A DNA stretch of 64,000 nucleotides from Roseiflexaceae bacterium (GTDB lineage Bacteria; Chloroflexota; Chloroflexia; Chloroflexales; Roseiflexaceae), in NCBI GenBank assembly GCA_947474225.1, contig CANJHS010000004.1, forward strand, positions 1 through 64,000, given 5' to 3'. Made by a program: the position numbers and the translations under genes. Below are positions 24,367 to 33,245 of this stretch, piece by piece. The notes beneath the pieces were generated by a model that made no database searches, had not been told where the DNA came from, and worked only from the letters and a program-made list of their open reading frames with translations. Position 1 is the first letter of the stretch. The number at the start of each line of letters is the position of its first letter.

Positions 24367-25464
24367 ATGCATATCACCGATGTCCCAACACCCGCGCTCC
24401 TTGTTGACAAAGCGATTGTCGAAGCCAATATCTCTCGTTGGCAAGCGCATGCTACTGCCAATGGCGTTGCACTCCGGCCTCATATCAAAACGCATAAATC
24501 GCTAGAAATCGCACGCATGCAACGAGCGGCTGGCGCAATAGGAATCACTGCAGCCAAACTTTCAGAGGCTGAGGTATTTGTCGACGCTGGGTTCGCCGAT
24601 GTCTTTGTCGCCTACCCAATTGTCGGCACATCGAAGGCGAAACATGCAGCTCAGCTCGCTCTGCGATGCCGTCTCATTGTCGGGGTAGAAAACGAGGCAA
24701 CTATCGCCGATTTGTCTGCTGCTGCAGTGTCGGTCGGCGCACATATTTGGGTTCGGATCGAAGTAGAGACGGGTTTACAACGATGTGGGGCACTCCCTGA
24801 AAGAGTTGAAGCTCTCGCACGCAACGTCATTACGGCCCCGGGGCTGCGATTAGATGGAATTTTTACCTATCGTGGTGCCTGGTTTGCGGGTGCAGATGGG
24901 CGTTTACCAGCAGAACTCGGACGACAAGAAGGAATGCTCATTGTTGCGCTTGCGGAGCAATTGCGCGCCAGCGGAATCCACATTGACTCCATCAGCGTGG
25001 GCTCTACTCCTACTGGTTGGGCTGCCGCGCAAGTAGCCGGCGTCACAGAAATCAGGCCGGGTACCTACGTCTACGGTGACCTCATGCAACTCAAAGCTGG
25101 ATCTGCGACTGCGTCAGATGTTGCTTTGCGCATCCAATGTACGGTCATTAGTCGTCCATCAGCGACCACTGCCACCGTAGATGGCGGCTCGAAAACGTTT
25201 GCTGGCGACATCAATTTTGAGCGCGCGGCACTCCCGGGATATGCTGCCGTGATTGGAACCACCGGAGTACTCGTCCGTATGTCCGAGGAACACGGTGTCA
25301 TTCAATTTGCTGAGCCGACGCAGCTCGCCATTGGAGCGAGGATCGATCTCCGACCGATCCATGTATGCACGACGGTCAATCTCTCAGATGTTCTGTATTT
25401 TAGTGATTCAACCACCAACGAATGTACACCGTTTTCGATTGTCGCCCGTGGAAAGAGGTCTTAG
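24367..25464 (+). CDS. PLP-dependent D-threonine aldolase / D-serine dehydratase-like enzyme
   Basis: The 365-residue protein has the alanine-racemase-type N-terminal barrel: MHITDVPTPALLVDKAIVEA, with the PLP lysine in LRPHIKTHKS, and GITAAKLSEAEVFVDAGF. The C-terminal DSD1-type domain contains RPIHVCTTVNLSDVLYF, where the His and Cys of HxC match the metal ligands of eukaryotic-type D-serine dehydratase and D-threonine aldolase. Likely reaction: metal- and PLP-dependent cleavage or deamination of a D-3-hydroxy amino acid. A TATAAT hexamer lies at about 24334 and GAGG precedes the ATG by six bases. The next gene starts on the base after its stop, so they are cotranscribed. Confidence 0.88.
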   Translation: MHITDVPTPALLVDKAIVEANISRWQAHATANGVALRPHIKTHKSLEIARMQRAAGAIGITAAKLSEAEVFVDAGFADVFVAYPIVGTSKAKHAAQLALRCRLIVGVENEATIADLSAAAVSVGAHIWVRIEVETGLQRCGALPERVEALARNVITAPGLRLDGIFTYRGAWFAGADGRLPAELGRQEGMLIVALAEQLRASGIHIDSISVGSTPTGWAAAQVAGVTEIRPGTYVYGDLMQLKAGSATASDVALRIQCTVISRPSATTATVDGGSKTFAGDINFERAALPGYAAVIGTTGVLVRMSEEHGVIQFAEPTQLAIGARIDLRPIHVCTTVNLSDVLYFSDSTTNECTPFSIVARGKRS

Positions 25465-26106
25465 ATGGAACTCCCAGTAATCGACCTGCAGCAACTTCCG
25501 CATCTCTGGCTTTCGCAGACTGGCGATCCGACACGTGCTGATTGGAGCACAATTCAGCCGTATAGCACCCTCCGTCATACCATCACCGGCAAAGCGCAGA
25601 AGCAAGCGACGATTGTACGACTGTGTGCGACACCAACGTCCTTGTGGCTCTGTTTCGACGCTGCAGATACGGACGCATGGGCCACACTGACGCAACACGA
25701 TGACCCGATTTATACCGAAGAAGTTGTCGAGCTCTTTATTGCAGCGGGGGAACAGACCCCGACGAAATATTTCGAATTGGAAGTAAATCCACTCAACGTT
25801 CGGTTTGATGGCATTATCGAAAATCCAGACGAGGTCCGTTCCACGATGACCCTCGACACAAGTTGGAATCCGCAGTGGCAGAGTTGGACACGCACAGACC
25901 CAGCGGGTTGGCGCTGTGTCATGTCAATCCCCTGGCGCAGTTTAGGTGCTGACACGGGTATTGGTTCTTGGCGATTAAATATGTACCGCATCGATCGACC
26001 ACGCGATGGTTCCACAAGTGAAGAATCGGCGTGGAGTGCGACCCTGCGCGAACCAGCGGATTTTCACATTCCATCTCGCTTCGGTCGTCTGCGCGTGACG
26101 CTATAA
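25465..26106 (+). CDS. CBM9-like (family 9 carbohydrate-binding-like) domain protein
   Basis: The 213-residue protein consists of one CBM9-like/DOMON-like beta-sandwich. Supporting pieces are TSLWLCFDAADTDAW, the EEVVELFIAAG strand, KYFELEVNPLNVRFDGII and RCVMSIPWRSLG, followed by SWRLNMYRID and ESAWSATL; this order is standard for such domains. No signal peptide is visible, so it may be cytoplasmic, unlike the domain's usual setting in exported xylanases. It starts directly after the stop of the D-threonine-aldolase-like gene and 7 bases before the unknown gene, suggesting a three-gene unit. Confidence 0.75.
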   Translation: MELPVIDLQQLPHLWLSQTGDPTRADWSTIQPYSTLRHTITGKAQKQATIVRLCATPTSLWLCFDAADTDAWATLTQHDDPIYTEEVVELFIAAGEQTPTKYFELEVNPLNVRFDGIIENPDEVRSTMTLDTSWNPQWQSWTRTDPAGWRCVMSIPWRSLGADTGIGSWRLNMYRIDRPRDGSTSEESAWSATLREPADFHIPSRFGRLRVTL

Positions 26107-26113
26107 GTACGTT

Positions 26114-27094
26114 ATGTCGGACCAGCGTTTACCATCTGACATACCCGCAATCGCACGTGCATGTGCATGCATGGGAGTTGCCATTACACCAACGCAAATC
26201 GCTTCGACGATGGGCATTCCGTTCATTCTGTTAGGGAGTGAAGAGTGGCTCGATCGTGCAACGCTGCAACTGTATCCGCGGATGCGAACTACCATACCAG
26301 AGAGACTCATTGGATTTCGGCAGCAATGTTATGACCGGATTGCTGCCCATGGTGTGCACATAACGACGCGCTGGTGTGCAGATGTCACCGCAGTCGAGGT
26401 GATTCTTGATCAACTTGATCAAACCACGTCCGTTTGGGTTTGTTTTACTGCGATAGAGGGGCACTACCCTGTGTTCGTGAGACGCAGTGAAAATTGGACT
26501 TCCGTAGATGACGAAACAAGCGATTGGCGCGGGAGTGTCAGTACCATGCATGCCCCGAATGGATTCTTGTGGGTAGGACTTTCATTGTGCGCACCTACCC
26601 CAGTACTATCCGTCGCTGAACAGGCTGCATGGGCCGCGTCACTAATAGCTTCTGACGAGGTATTTCGATTCCCGACTCCTACGCATCCAGTCAGGCTCTG
26701 GCAGGCATGGCACCTCGGCGCTGCGAGCCTGGAGGTGATTGCTCTTGCTGCAGAAGAAGCTGCACCACTCTCAATTGTCTCCGACACCGTTGCGTTCGTT
26801 TTTGCGCAGTATGCAGAGCGTGCCCGATTAGCGCAACAGGTTGTCGCTGCGTGGTCTGCGGATGCACGATTACCAGAACACTCCCGTTCAGCGCTCCATT
26901 CTCTAGAGGCAGCGTACCACGATGTCATTTTTCTGTTTGAAATTGTAACAACACAATATCCCGTCGCAGGGCAGATTCGTGCACTTTCACGCGCCGAGGG
27001 CGCACTGATAGCAGAGGTCTGTCGCGATACGCGCCTCGTCTATCGAGAGATCAGTGCCTTGTTCAGTGTGTTGGGGGGAAATGACATAAAGTGA
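26114..27094 (+). CDS. Protein of unknown function, last gene of the aldolase-CBM9 unit
   Basis: I do not recognise this 326-residue protein. It has no signal peptide or membrane segment. The N-terminal half (about 1-165) is mixed and contains five cysteines and several Trp residues, with a PVFVRRSENWTSVDD strand and a GFLWVGLSL strand reminiscent of papain-fold or BtrH-like domains, but no clear catalytic motif. The C-terminal half (about 180-320) is Ala-rich and helical, with SLEVIALAAEEAA, YAERARLAQQVVAAWSADA and RALSRAEGALIAEV. It lies 7 bases after the CBM9-like gene and ends two bases before the convergent tRNA. Confidence 0.6.
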   Translation: MSDQRLPSDIPAIARACACMGVAITPTQIASTMGIPFILLGSEEWLDRATLQLYPRMRTTIPERLIGFRQQCYDRIAAHGVHITTRWCADVTAVEVILDQLDQTTSVWVCFTAIEGHYPVFVRRSENWTSVDDETSDWRGSVSTMHAPNGFLWVGLSLCAPTPVLSVAEQAAWAASLIASDEVFRFPTPTHPVRLWQAWHLGAASLEVIALAAEEAAPLSIVSDTVAFVFAQYAERARLAQQVVAAWSADARLPEHSRSALHSLEAAYHDVIFLFEIVTTQYPVAGQIRALSRAEGALIAEVCRDTRLVYREISALFSVLGGNDIK

Positions 27095-27095
27095 G

Positions 27096-27170
27096 TGGTG
27101 GGCCGGCCTGGATTCGAACCAGGAACCAAGTCGTTATGAGCGACGTGCTCTGCCATTGAGCTACCGGCCC
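27096..27170 (-). tRNA. tRNA with CAU anticodon (elongator Met or lysidine-modified Ile2)
   Basis: The minus strand folds as a full tRNA: acceptor GGGCCGG with CCGGCCC, D arm GCUC/GAGC, anticodon loop CUCAUAA, T arm CCUGG-UUCGAAU-CCAGG, discriminator A and an encoded CCA end. The CAU anticodon excludes most identities. The anticodon stem lacks the GGG/CCC pairs of an initiator tRNA. The CUUGGU after the anticodon arm resembles E. coli tRNA-Ile2 (CAU) more than tRNA-Met, but this does not settle identity. Confidence 0.9.
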
Positions 27171-27211
27171 CTCTCTATATATCGTAGCATGGCAACCAGG
27201 GAGATGCAAAT

Positions 27212-28681
27212 TTAGCACCCGTTTTTGAGCACTCTACACCGGTCGAAAAACGTGCCCCCCAACTCCCATAACCGCTGCGGAAGAGAAAATTGCCACTGCC
27301 ACAACGCTGGCCATTGTAACCCACGCCGTACATTTGTCAGCCCGTTGAATATGGTTCCGTTTACGATCAACCCCATGTTCCACAGGATGAAAAAAGCAAC
27401 GAGACTCAGGGCAGTCAAGCGCGCACGCCTCCTTTTTAGCTTGGAAAGGAGGTACGCACCACCAACGATAAAAAACGGCGTACATTCAATATATCTGCGG
27501 AATCCAAATGCGCCACTGAGATGCCACGTTGTACCGAATGCACCGTTGAGCCAAATTTGCACAACAAATGCGACGATCATGGGTACTCCATATGCTGGGA
27601 AGTCAATCGCAAAGAACACTAATCCCATAATGCCAAACACCAGAATAGGACTCCACACAAGTGCTCCACGACTCCACGCAGGAATATTCACGGGCTCTGC
27701 CGGAACGTTGCACATGGGCTCAGGTGTCGGATCGAAATCAATGAGCGTATCGATCGCATGTGGGCTGCACCAATTGAGTTTGCTCGACACTTCGCTTGCG
27801 GGTTTTGGTTCACCATTTATTGCGGTATACGCAATGAACTGCGGCGATACGACGAGAGCAAGAGTGCCCACAAAGAACGCATAGTTGCGGAGGTGTACCC
27901 GTATGTTAGAAAAAAACGACATACGAGTTTGGATGAGCTCTAGAGCGACACTCGTCAGCGGCAGGACGGCCATCAAGATGAGCTGTTCACGTACCATAAA
28001 CAAGCCGCCCAATGATGCGCCAATTGCGACCCATGGTTGCCAGCGGGTTGGATGTTCGGTGTGCCATATCCAAGCACGGACAAACAGCGCAGACACAAAA
28101 AACGCATTTGCATGGGCAAACGGCATTTGCACAGTCATATAAAAGACTAAGGGTGTCGCGAGCCAAAATGCAATCGTCGCAACGGTGCTTTGCCAAGACG
28201 ACACCCAGCGTGCTGCGATCCGGCGAACGATGAGCAGACCCATATATGCGTAGACTGCTGATGCATAACACACCGCGCGTTGATACGGCCAGCTGTATCC
28301 ATCAGCGGGTATCTGTTGGCCAAATCCCAACGCGTGCACCCCGCGTAGCAGCACATCTGCGGTGATGAACCACGGGGACCAGAGCAATGCAGAACCGACT
28401 GGTGCGATATTGCCATAGAGTTGCGTTTTAGGACGTATCCGATTGGGGAGGAGTAAGCTTTCGGCAATGCCTGATTTGGAGTTCAGTATAGCAAACGTAC
28501 GATACTCGTTTGCAAAATCGACATCGTGGTCGAACCACAGTGAACGAACCCATGAAAAGTATTGGACTTCGTCCGTGGCATACACCCGTGGGAAAGAGAC
28601 GCCAAGGGATACGATGAACAGAACGCCGAGCAAAAGCTGCCCGGCGTCCTTTTCAACAATCTTACGAAGCGTTGCGTACAT
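27212..28681 (-). CDS. Polytopic membrane protein, GT-C glycosyltransferase-like
   Basis: The 489-residue protein has about ten membrane segments. After helix 1 comes RVYATDEVQYFSWVRSL, an acidic first loop (Asp-Glu) of the type used by GT-C transferases (ArnT, PMT, PglB relatives), then a long extracytoplasmic loop and YSWPYQRAVCYASAVYAYMG. A second long loop (about 290-345) contains two Cys (NWCSPH, PMCNVP). The family probably moves a sugar from a polyprenyl-phosphate donor onto a target on the outer face of the membrane; this is inferred. The start is the ATG following the upstream stop by six bases; a GTG two codons earlier is also possible. It follows the secreted 805-residue protein gene and is likely cotranscribed. 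Confidence 0.75.
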   Translation of the reverse strand: MYATLRKIVEKDAGQLLLGVLFIVSLGVSFPRVYATDEVQYFSWVRSLWFDHDVDFANEYRTFAILNSKSGIAESLLLPNRIRPKTQLYGNIAPVGSALLWSPWFITADVLLRGVHALGFGQQIPADGYSWPYQRAVCYASAVYAYMGLLIVRRIAARWVSSWQSTVATIAFWLATPLVFYMTVQMPFAHANAFFVSALFVRAWIWHTEHPTRWQPWVAIGASLGGLFMVREQLILMAVLPLTSVALELIQTRMSFFSNIRVHLRNYAFFVGTLALVVSPQFIAYTAINGEPKPASEVSSKLNWCSPHAIDTLIDFDPTPEPMCNVPAEPVNIPAWSRGALVWSPILVFGIMGLVFFAIDFPAYGVPMIVAFVVQIWLNGAFGTTWHLSGAFGFRRYIECTPFFIVGGAYLLSKLKRRRARLTALSLVAFFILWNMGLIVNGTIFNGLTNVRRGLQWPALWQWQFSLPQRLWELGGTFFDRCRVLKNGC

Positions 28682-28689
28682 AGACACAC

Positions 28690-31107
28690 TTACCGCTGGA
28701 CGCGAATAAGCGGCACAAACAGGGTGTTTTCCACAGAGGTAACCGTTGTATCAAAGTAAATCGAAGTAGCAGTAGGATTACCGGCCCCATCCAGGAATTT
28801 TATATACGTTCTGTAGAACTCGCTACCGGTTGTTATGGGAGTGGTGTTCAGTCCGTTGTGCAAATTCCATGCAAACGAATTGTATGGCGACGGTGTTTTC
28901 ACTGCAGCCCAATTGAGTGTGGTGTTTGTATCAGCGAGACAGCCAGTACTGGCAGCGGTACACACTGCATTTGCAACCCAAACCCCCCAATATTGGTGCG
29001 CGCCAGCGTCACCCGGATAGAGATTGTCGGTGATTGTACCACCTGACAATGTTACTGTACTGTCATACGAACTCGCACCTGGAGTAAATGCGATGCCTGG
29101 GTTTGTAACAATCACCGGTGGGGTGTTGTCAAAGGTGAGACTTTCAATTAAACGGGTTTCTACGTTGCCTGCTCCATCTGTTAAAGCAACCGTCACACCC
29201 ACTTTATTCGCTCTAATACTACTTTTGGTCAGGATAACGGATTGGTTCGACCCTATCATTGACGGACTAAATGACGTCGTACTTTCGTTTATTTTGTAGC
29301 TATCGAGACCCGATGGATCGGATACGCCGGTGACGGTGAAGCGTCCTACTGTGTCGCGAACATACGCGCTGTCTGCATACGACGAACCGCCCATTGCGAG
29401 TCGATCATTATACTTTTGGATGTTGTATGGTGATGTGAGTGTTGCGGTAGCACCTACTAATGCTTCAGTATCTGTACTAATCTTGACACTCTCCCAGTCA
29501 GAAACTGTGTTTTTCGAAGCATCGAACATCTTGACATGCACATAACTTTTGGCATTTGCGGCAAGTCCTGAGACAGAGATTGTAGGGTTATCGATATCGA
29601 ATTTTTGGTAATCACTTGCTGTGAGCGCTGCCGTTGGCGGTGTAGCTGATGAAGACACTTTAGCAATATAGTATGCGGCAGTACAATCGGAGCTCACGTA
29701 GATAATACCTGACGCCTTGGTTTTGTTTATCGTGGCAGCGCCGTCTTCTAAAACCACAGTTGGGGTGCAGGTGTTGAGTGTGATGTTGAAGTTACCTGTG
29801 TTGGTCGTCCAAACAATATCTGCCCCATTTGGTTTCCAGAGAACCACAAACACACTGAGACGTGATCCAGAGCCATATGGACTAAAGAGGAGCGCAGGCT
29901 TACTTAATTCGACATTTGTAAAATTGTAGCCACTATTTATCCATTTGCTGTTCTCATAATTGGCAAGAATCAACCCTTGTAGGAATCTGTTTGTCCCGGC
30001 AAAATAGGCTTTGCCATCGGCATCTGCGACAATGCCAGTTCCATTGGCATCTTTACCATTGAATGCAGTGATTCGTTCTGGGTATAGTGTATCGTTGATA
30101 CCTATCCATTTTTTTTGCGTTGTATCGTATTTCATTCCATATATAAATTTGGCTCCCGTTTCCTTTTCACCAGCAGTGTAGGTCGTGTACAAATTGCTAT
30201 CGGCTCCGAGACGTGCTGATGGGTAATAACAGCCGTAGGGATACATCAGCAGTTTGTCATAGTCGCAAGGAAGAATATCCCAAGTGTTCGGTGATTTCGA
30301 TACAGCACCCTTTAAAGTCTTGTTTACTGGATCAAGAAAAACATGAGCAGCAGTAAATTTGCTACCCAGTTCAAATGAACCAGACATATAGAAGCTACCA
30401 TCTGGGAGTCCTTCGACGGAATCATTCGACGAATACTGCTGACCAAATGCTGGCATGCTCGAAAAATCGGCCCAACTTGCACTGGTGCTTACACCCGACT
30501 GCACACTTGCAATGGGAAGGACTGCATATTTGGAGTACAGTTTTTGTCCTGCCACATATTTAGATGCAGTCATCAAGATATACTTGTCTGTAACAGCCAT
30601 ACCTCCGTGTGTGACATAATCATTACCGCCCGCAGGAAGGCCCGAAATAGTTGTTGCCTTGAGGCCTAAAAGTGGATTATTCACAGGTGCGGTTGCAGGA
30701 ATGAAAACCGTCCTGAATCCACCCTTGGCAATTTTGCCGACATAGACATTGCCCAAGCTATCAGTTCGCGCAATTGCTGGTGTGATTTGGACACTAATTG
30801 CAGAATATGACTGACTATCACGATACGTTGCGAGAATTTTGCAGTTTGGCGAGTTAGGATCAACCACATGAATGATAATCTGGGCTCTACTCTGCATATT
30901 GGCTTCAGATGAACCACCTGCATCGGCGAGAGCTACATATATTAGGCCATTCCCGCTCAATGTAGCAGAGACTGTGTAGCTGAACCCAGTGTGTAAGTTA
31001 CATGTACTCGCCCACTTTAACGAAGCTTGCGCTGGAGTCTGTGGGGTCAGTACTAAGGTTAGTCCCAGTAAGACTACTGCGAGAAAACGTTTGAAACTCT
31101 TGTACAT
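28690..31107 (-). CDS. Large secreted protein with C-terminal Ig-like region
   Basis: The 805-residue protein has a cleavable signal peptide (MYKSFKRFLAVVLLGLTLVL, cleavage near AQA-S at about residue 29). The first 430 residues are rich in short strands with recurring units such as SGNGLIYVALADAGG, DSLGNVYVGKIAKGG and GLPDGSFYMSG, suggesting a beta-propeller-like or repeated-strand domain. The rest contains bacterial Ig/fibronectin-like modules (VTGVSDPSGLDSYKIN, DGAGNVETRLIESLTFDNTP, TPPVIVTNPG). No catalytic motif is recognised. Together with its GT-C-like neighbour it may be a surface glycoprotein and its transferase; this is a guess. AAGGG precedes the ATG; a consensus promoter lies upstream. 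Confidence 0.8.
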   Translation of the reverse strand: MYKSFKRFLAVVLLGLTLVLTPQTPAQASLKWASTCNLHTGFSYTVSATLSGNGLIYVALADAGGSSEANMQSRAQIIIHVVDPNSPNCKILATYRDSQSYSAISVQITPAIARTDSLGNVYVGKIAKGGFRTVFIPATAPVNNPLLGLKATTISGLPAGGNDYVTHGGMAVTDKYILMTASKYVAGQKLYSKYAVLPIASVQSGVSTSASWADFSSMPAFGQQYSSNDSVEGLPDGSFYMSGSFELGSKFTAAHVFLDPVNKTLKGAVSKSPNTWDILPCDYDKLLMYPYGCYYPSARLGADSNLYTTYTAGEKETGAKFIYGMKYDTTQKKWIGINDTLYPERITAFNGKDANGTGIVADADGKAYFAGTNRFLQGLILANYENSKWINSGYNFTNVELSKPALLFSPYGSGSRLSVFVVLWKPNGADIVWTTNTGNFNITLNTCTPTVVLEDGAATINKTKASGIIYVSSDCTAAYYIAKVSSSATPPTAALTASDYQKFDIDNPTISVSGLAANAKSYVHVKMFDASKNTVSDWESVKISTDTEALVGATATLTSPYNIQKYNDRLAMGGSSYADSAYVRDTVGRFTVTGVSDPSGLDSYKINESTTSFSPSMIGSNQSVILTKSSIRANKVGVTVALTDGAGNVETRLIESLTFDNTPPVIVTNPGIAFTPGASSYDSTVTLSGGTITDNLYPGDAGAHQYWGVWVANAVCTAASTGCLADTNTTLNWAAVKTPSPYNSFAWNLHNGLNTTPITTGSEFYRTYIKFLDGAGNPTATSIYFDTTVTSVENTLFVPLIRVQR

Positions 31108-31138
31108 TTGTCAACCCTTATTATCGTTTGGTAGATGT

Positions 31139-31167
31139 ATTATAGTCCCACAATTTGCACCAATCAA
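31139..31167 (-). promoter_or_regulatory. Sigma-70-type promoter of the secreted-protein/GT-C unit
   Basis: On the minus strand TTGATT and a perfect TATAAT are 17 bases apart, 32 bases upstream of the start codon. This promoter separates the secreted-protein gene from the glycosyltransferase operon upstream. Confidence 0.65.
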
Positions 31168-31228
31168 TATGTTCAGATGAGCAAAGCCTGATACTCACCA
31201 ACAAAATTGCTTAGGTATAAGAGGTTGG

Positions 31229-32017
31229 CTAACATGGTTTTTGAACAGCGATAAGAATCATTGAACGAGACTTCCATAAAATTATCGTCACTAAAGCAAT
31301 AGCCGCTTTGATAATCCAGCGGTGCGGTGCAGAAATGATGCGTGGCCATTCGAGGCCAATCGGCTCATATGCCGCATGATATTGTTCGGCGATAACAGTG
31401 TATCCAGATGTACGTGCCATCCAGCCAAGTTGTTTCATACTGAACAACCGACTGTGAGTGTAATAGCGTGCATCGGTACGTAGTGTCGCCCAGCATTCGA
31501 ATTCATCGGTATGATCAAACGGCTGCCATAGCAATACATCAAACAACGTTCGCATTCTACTTTTGAAGTAGAACTGATTAGGTGTGCTGATAACCAGGTG
31601 GCCGCCAGGAACCAGCATGGTAGAAAACTGTTCGAGTGCGCCTAATGGTGGATTTGCAAGATGTTCTATGACTTCCGAAAAAATAATGATGTCGAACATA
31701 CCAAGCGGATATGGAGGTTCCTCAATGTCAATATTCCATCTACGCACCTCAACACCAAGCCGCTGCCATACTTCAGCTCGGTGCTCGGGAAAAATATCGG
31801 TACCGTACACGTCGTACCCTGCATTCACCAGCATTTCGGTGAATTGACCAGGATTCACCCCGATTTCGAGCACCTTTTTGCCAGGTAATGAAAGCAACAT
31901 TGCCAACATCGCAGCGAATCTGATGCGGTGATATCGATAATAGTCTGGCTTATTTGTTTTGCTGACGTCAGCGTACTGTCTGACGATTTTTGTGGCGCGA
32001 GTTTGGTGGGTAGTCAT
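31229..32017 (-). CDS. Class I SAM-dependent methyltransferase in the glycan cluster (1 of 3)
   Basis: The 262-residue protein has motif I KVLEIGVNPGQFTEML (SAM glycine loop), the motif following strand 2 in YDVYGTDI, motif II-like FDIIIFSEVIEHLANPP and motif III VPGGHLVISTPN, a typical Rossmann SAM methyltransferase (UbiE/Methyltransf_11 class). The C-terminus (TSGYTVIAEQYHAAYE..., about 200-262) ends with a short hydrophobic stretch, IIKAAIALVTIILW, and may be membrane-associated. It probably methylates a sugar or lipid carrier; substrate unknown. The ATG lies four bases after the upstream GT4 stop; a GTG overlapping that stop by eight bases is an alternative. Confidence 0.82.
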   Translation of the reverse strand: MTTHQTRATKIVRQYADVSKTNKPDYYRYHRIRFAAMLAMLLSLPGKKVLEIGVNPGQFTEMLVNAGYDVYGTDIFPEHRAEVWQRLGVEVRRWNIDIEEPPYPLGMFDIIIFSEVIEHLANPPLGALEQFSTMLVPGGHLVISTPNQFYFKSRMRTLFDVLLWQPFDHTDEFECWATLRTDARYYTHSRLFSMKQLGWMARTSGYTVIAEQYHAAYEPIGLEWPRIISAPHRWIIKAAIALVTIILWKSRSMILIAVQKPC

Positions 32018-32021
32018 CTGG

Positions 32022-33245
32022 CTATTCACTTACTGCTGTGCGACATACCGCAATCAGGCGGGTAGCGCGATTCTGATATGTATGGGGTGATACTGCGTTC
32101 AAGCCACGTCCAGCTATGTCTTTACGCAACTCGGGCGAGCGGATCAGTTTTGTGAGTTGCGCAGTGAGCGAATCAAGATTCCCACGCTCAAAGACGCATG
32201 CACCGTCAGAACCGATAATTTCGCGCAGTGACTGCATTTCGGGGCAAAGAACGACACGTCCAGTAGCCATGTATTCAAACAGCTTCAACGGTGAGGCGGT
32301 TTCGTCGGTTACCGTGTCGGGGATAACCAAAATATCACTCGCCGCCATGTACTGTGCAACAACCGTTTGTGACTGCACACCGGTAAAAAACACTGCATCT
32401 TGAAGCCCCAAGGAAGCAACTTGCAACACGAGTACCGCTATCTCTTGCGGACGACCACCGACAAAGTACATGCGTGACTTGGCTCTGCATTCTTGATCGA
32501 GCTGTGCAAAGGCTTGCACGAGAAGTTCTAATCGTCGATATGCAAAGGTAAGCCCTGCGTAGCATATGACATTCAGATCACGGGGAATAGCCAATGCATC
32601 GCGGGCAACCACAGCATCACTCTGGTGGTATATTGTTGCATTATATGCATCAGGTAAAATGTCGACCGTCGCTGCCATACGTAAGCCTTGCTTTTCGAGC
32701 AGTTGACGAAAGGTGCTTGTGAGAGAAACTAATCGTGCAGGCATACTCAGGGTAACAGTGTCGATTCGTTGGACAAGCGCGGCCGCCCAGACCTCTTTGG
32801 GCCGTGAGTGATTGGTCGATTCAAGATGATGAACCTCGTAAACGACTTGTGCACGTAACCAGCGGGGAGCCCACTGCGATAACCAATACGCGCAAATCAC
32901 TTCACGTACATAAATGACAGCTGTGCGCGTGCCGCGGAGCTGTTGGACCCACAACAATACAAATACTATCCACGCGAAAACAGAGCGTTCTGCATAATAC
33001 CAGAGTGTCGATTTGTGTAGTCGTGATAACCTGCCAATACCAATGCGCGGGATGTATGTGACTCCAAGCGCATCAAATGGATTGTGTGCCGATGTCATCC
33101 GTGGGATGATGATTTGTAAGTCTGCATATTGCGACCGTAATTCACACAGGGTGGAATACGTCTGTACAGCGTTCGCTGACCCTAGGGTTAAACTTGTCGG
33201 ATACGCGACATAACATATACGCATGGGTGTTTGTTCTTGTGTCAT
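32022..33245 (-). CDS. GT4-family glycosyltransferase
   Basis: The 407-residue protein is a GT-B transferase: N-terminal MRICYVAYPTSLTLGSANAV, VVYEVHHLES, and a C-terminal domain with ICYAGLTFAYRRLELLVQAF, YFVGGRPQE and the nucleotide-sugar motif SDILVIPDTVTDETASPLKLF, EYMATGRVVLCPE. The usual EX7E glutamates are shifted (ETASPLKLFE), a variant seen in several GT4 subgroups. The start is the ATG overlapping the previous GT4 stop (ATGA); a second ATG seven codons in begins the recognisable strand. Part of the minus-strand glycan operon. Confidence 0.88.
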   Translation of the reverse strand: MTQEQTPMRICYVAYPTSLTLGSANAVQTYSTLCELRSQYADLQIIIPRMTSAHNPFDALGVTYIPRIGIGRLSRLHKSTLWYYAERSVFAWIVFVLLWVQQLRGTRTAVIYVREVICAYWLSQWAPRWLRAQVVYEVHHLESTNHSRPKEVWAAALVQRIDTVTLSMPARLVSLTSTFRQLLEKQGLRMAATVDILPDAYNATIYHQSDAVVARDALAIPRDLNVICYAGLTFAYRRLELLVQAFAQLDQECRAKSRMYFVGGRPQEIAVLVLQVASLGLQDAVFFTGVQSQTVVAQYMAASDILVIPDTVTDETASPLKLFEYMATGRVVLCPEMQSLREIIGSDGACVFERGNLDSLTAQLTKLIRSPELRKDIAGRGLNAVSPHTYQNRATRLIAVCRTAVSE

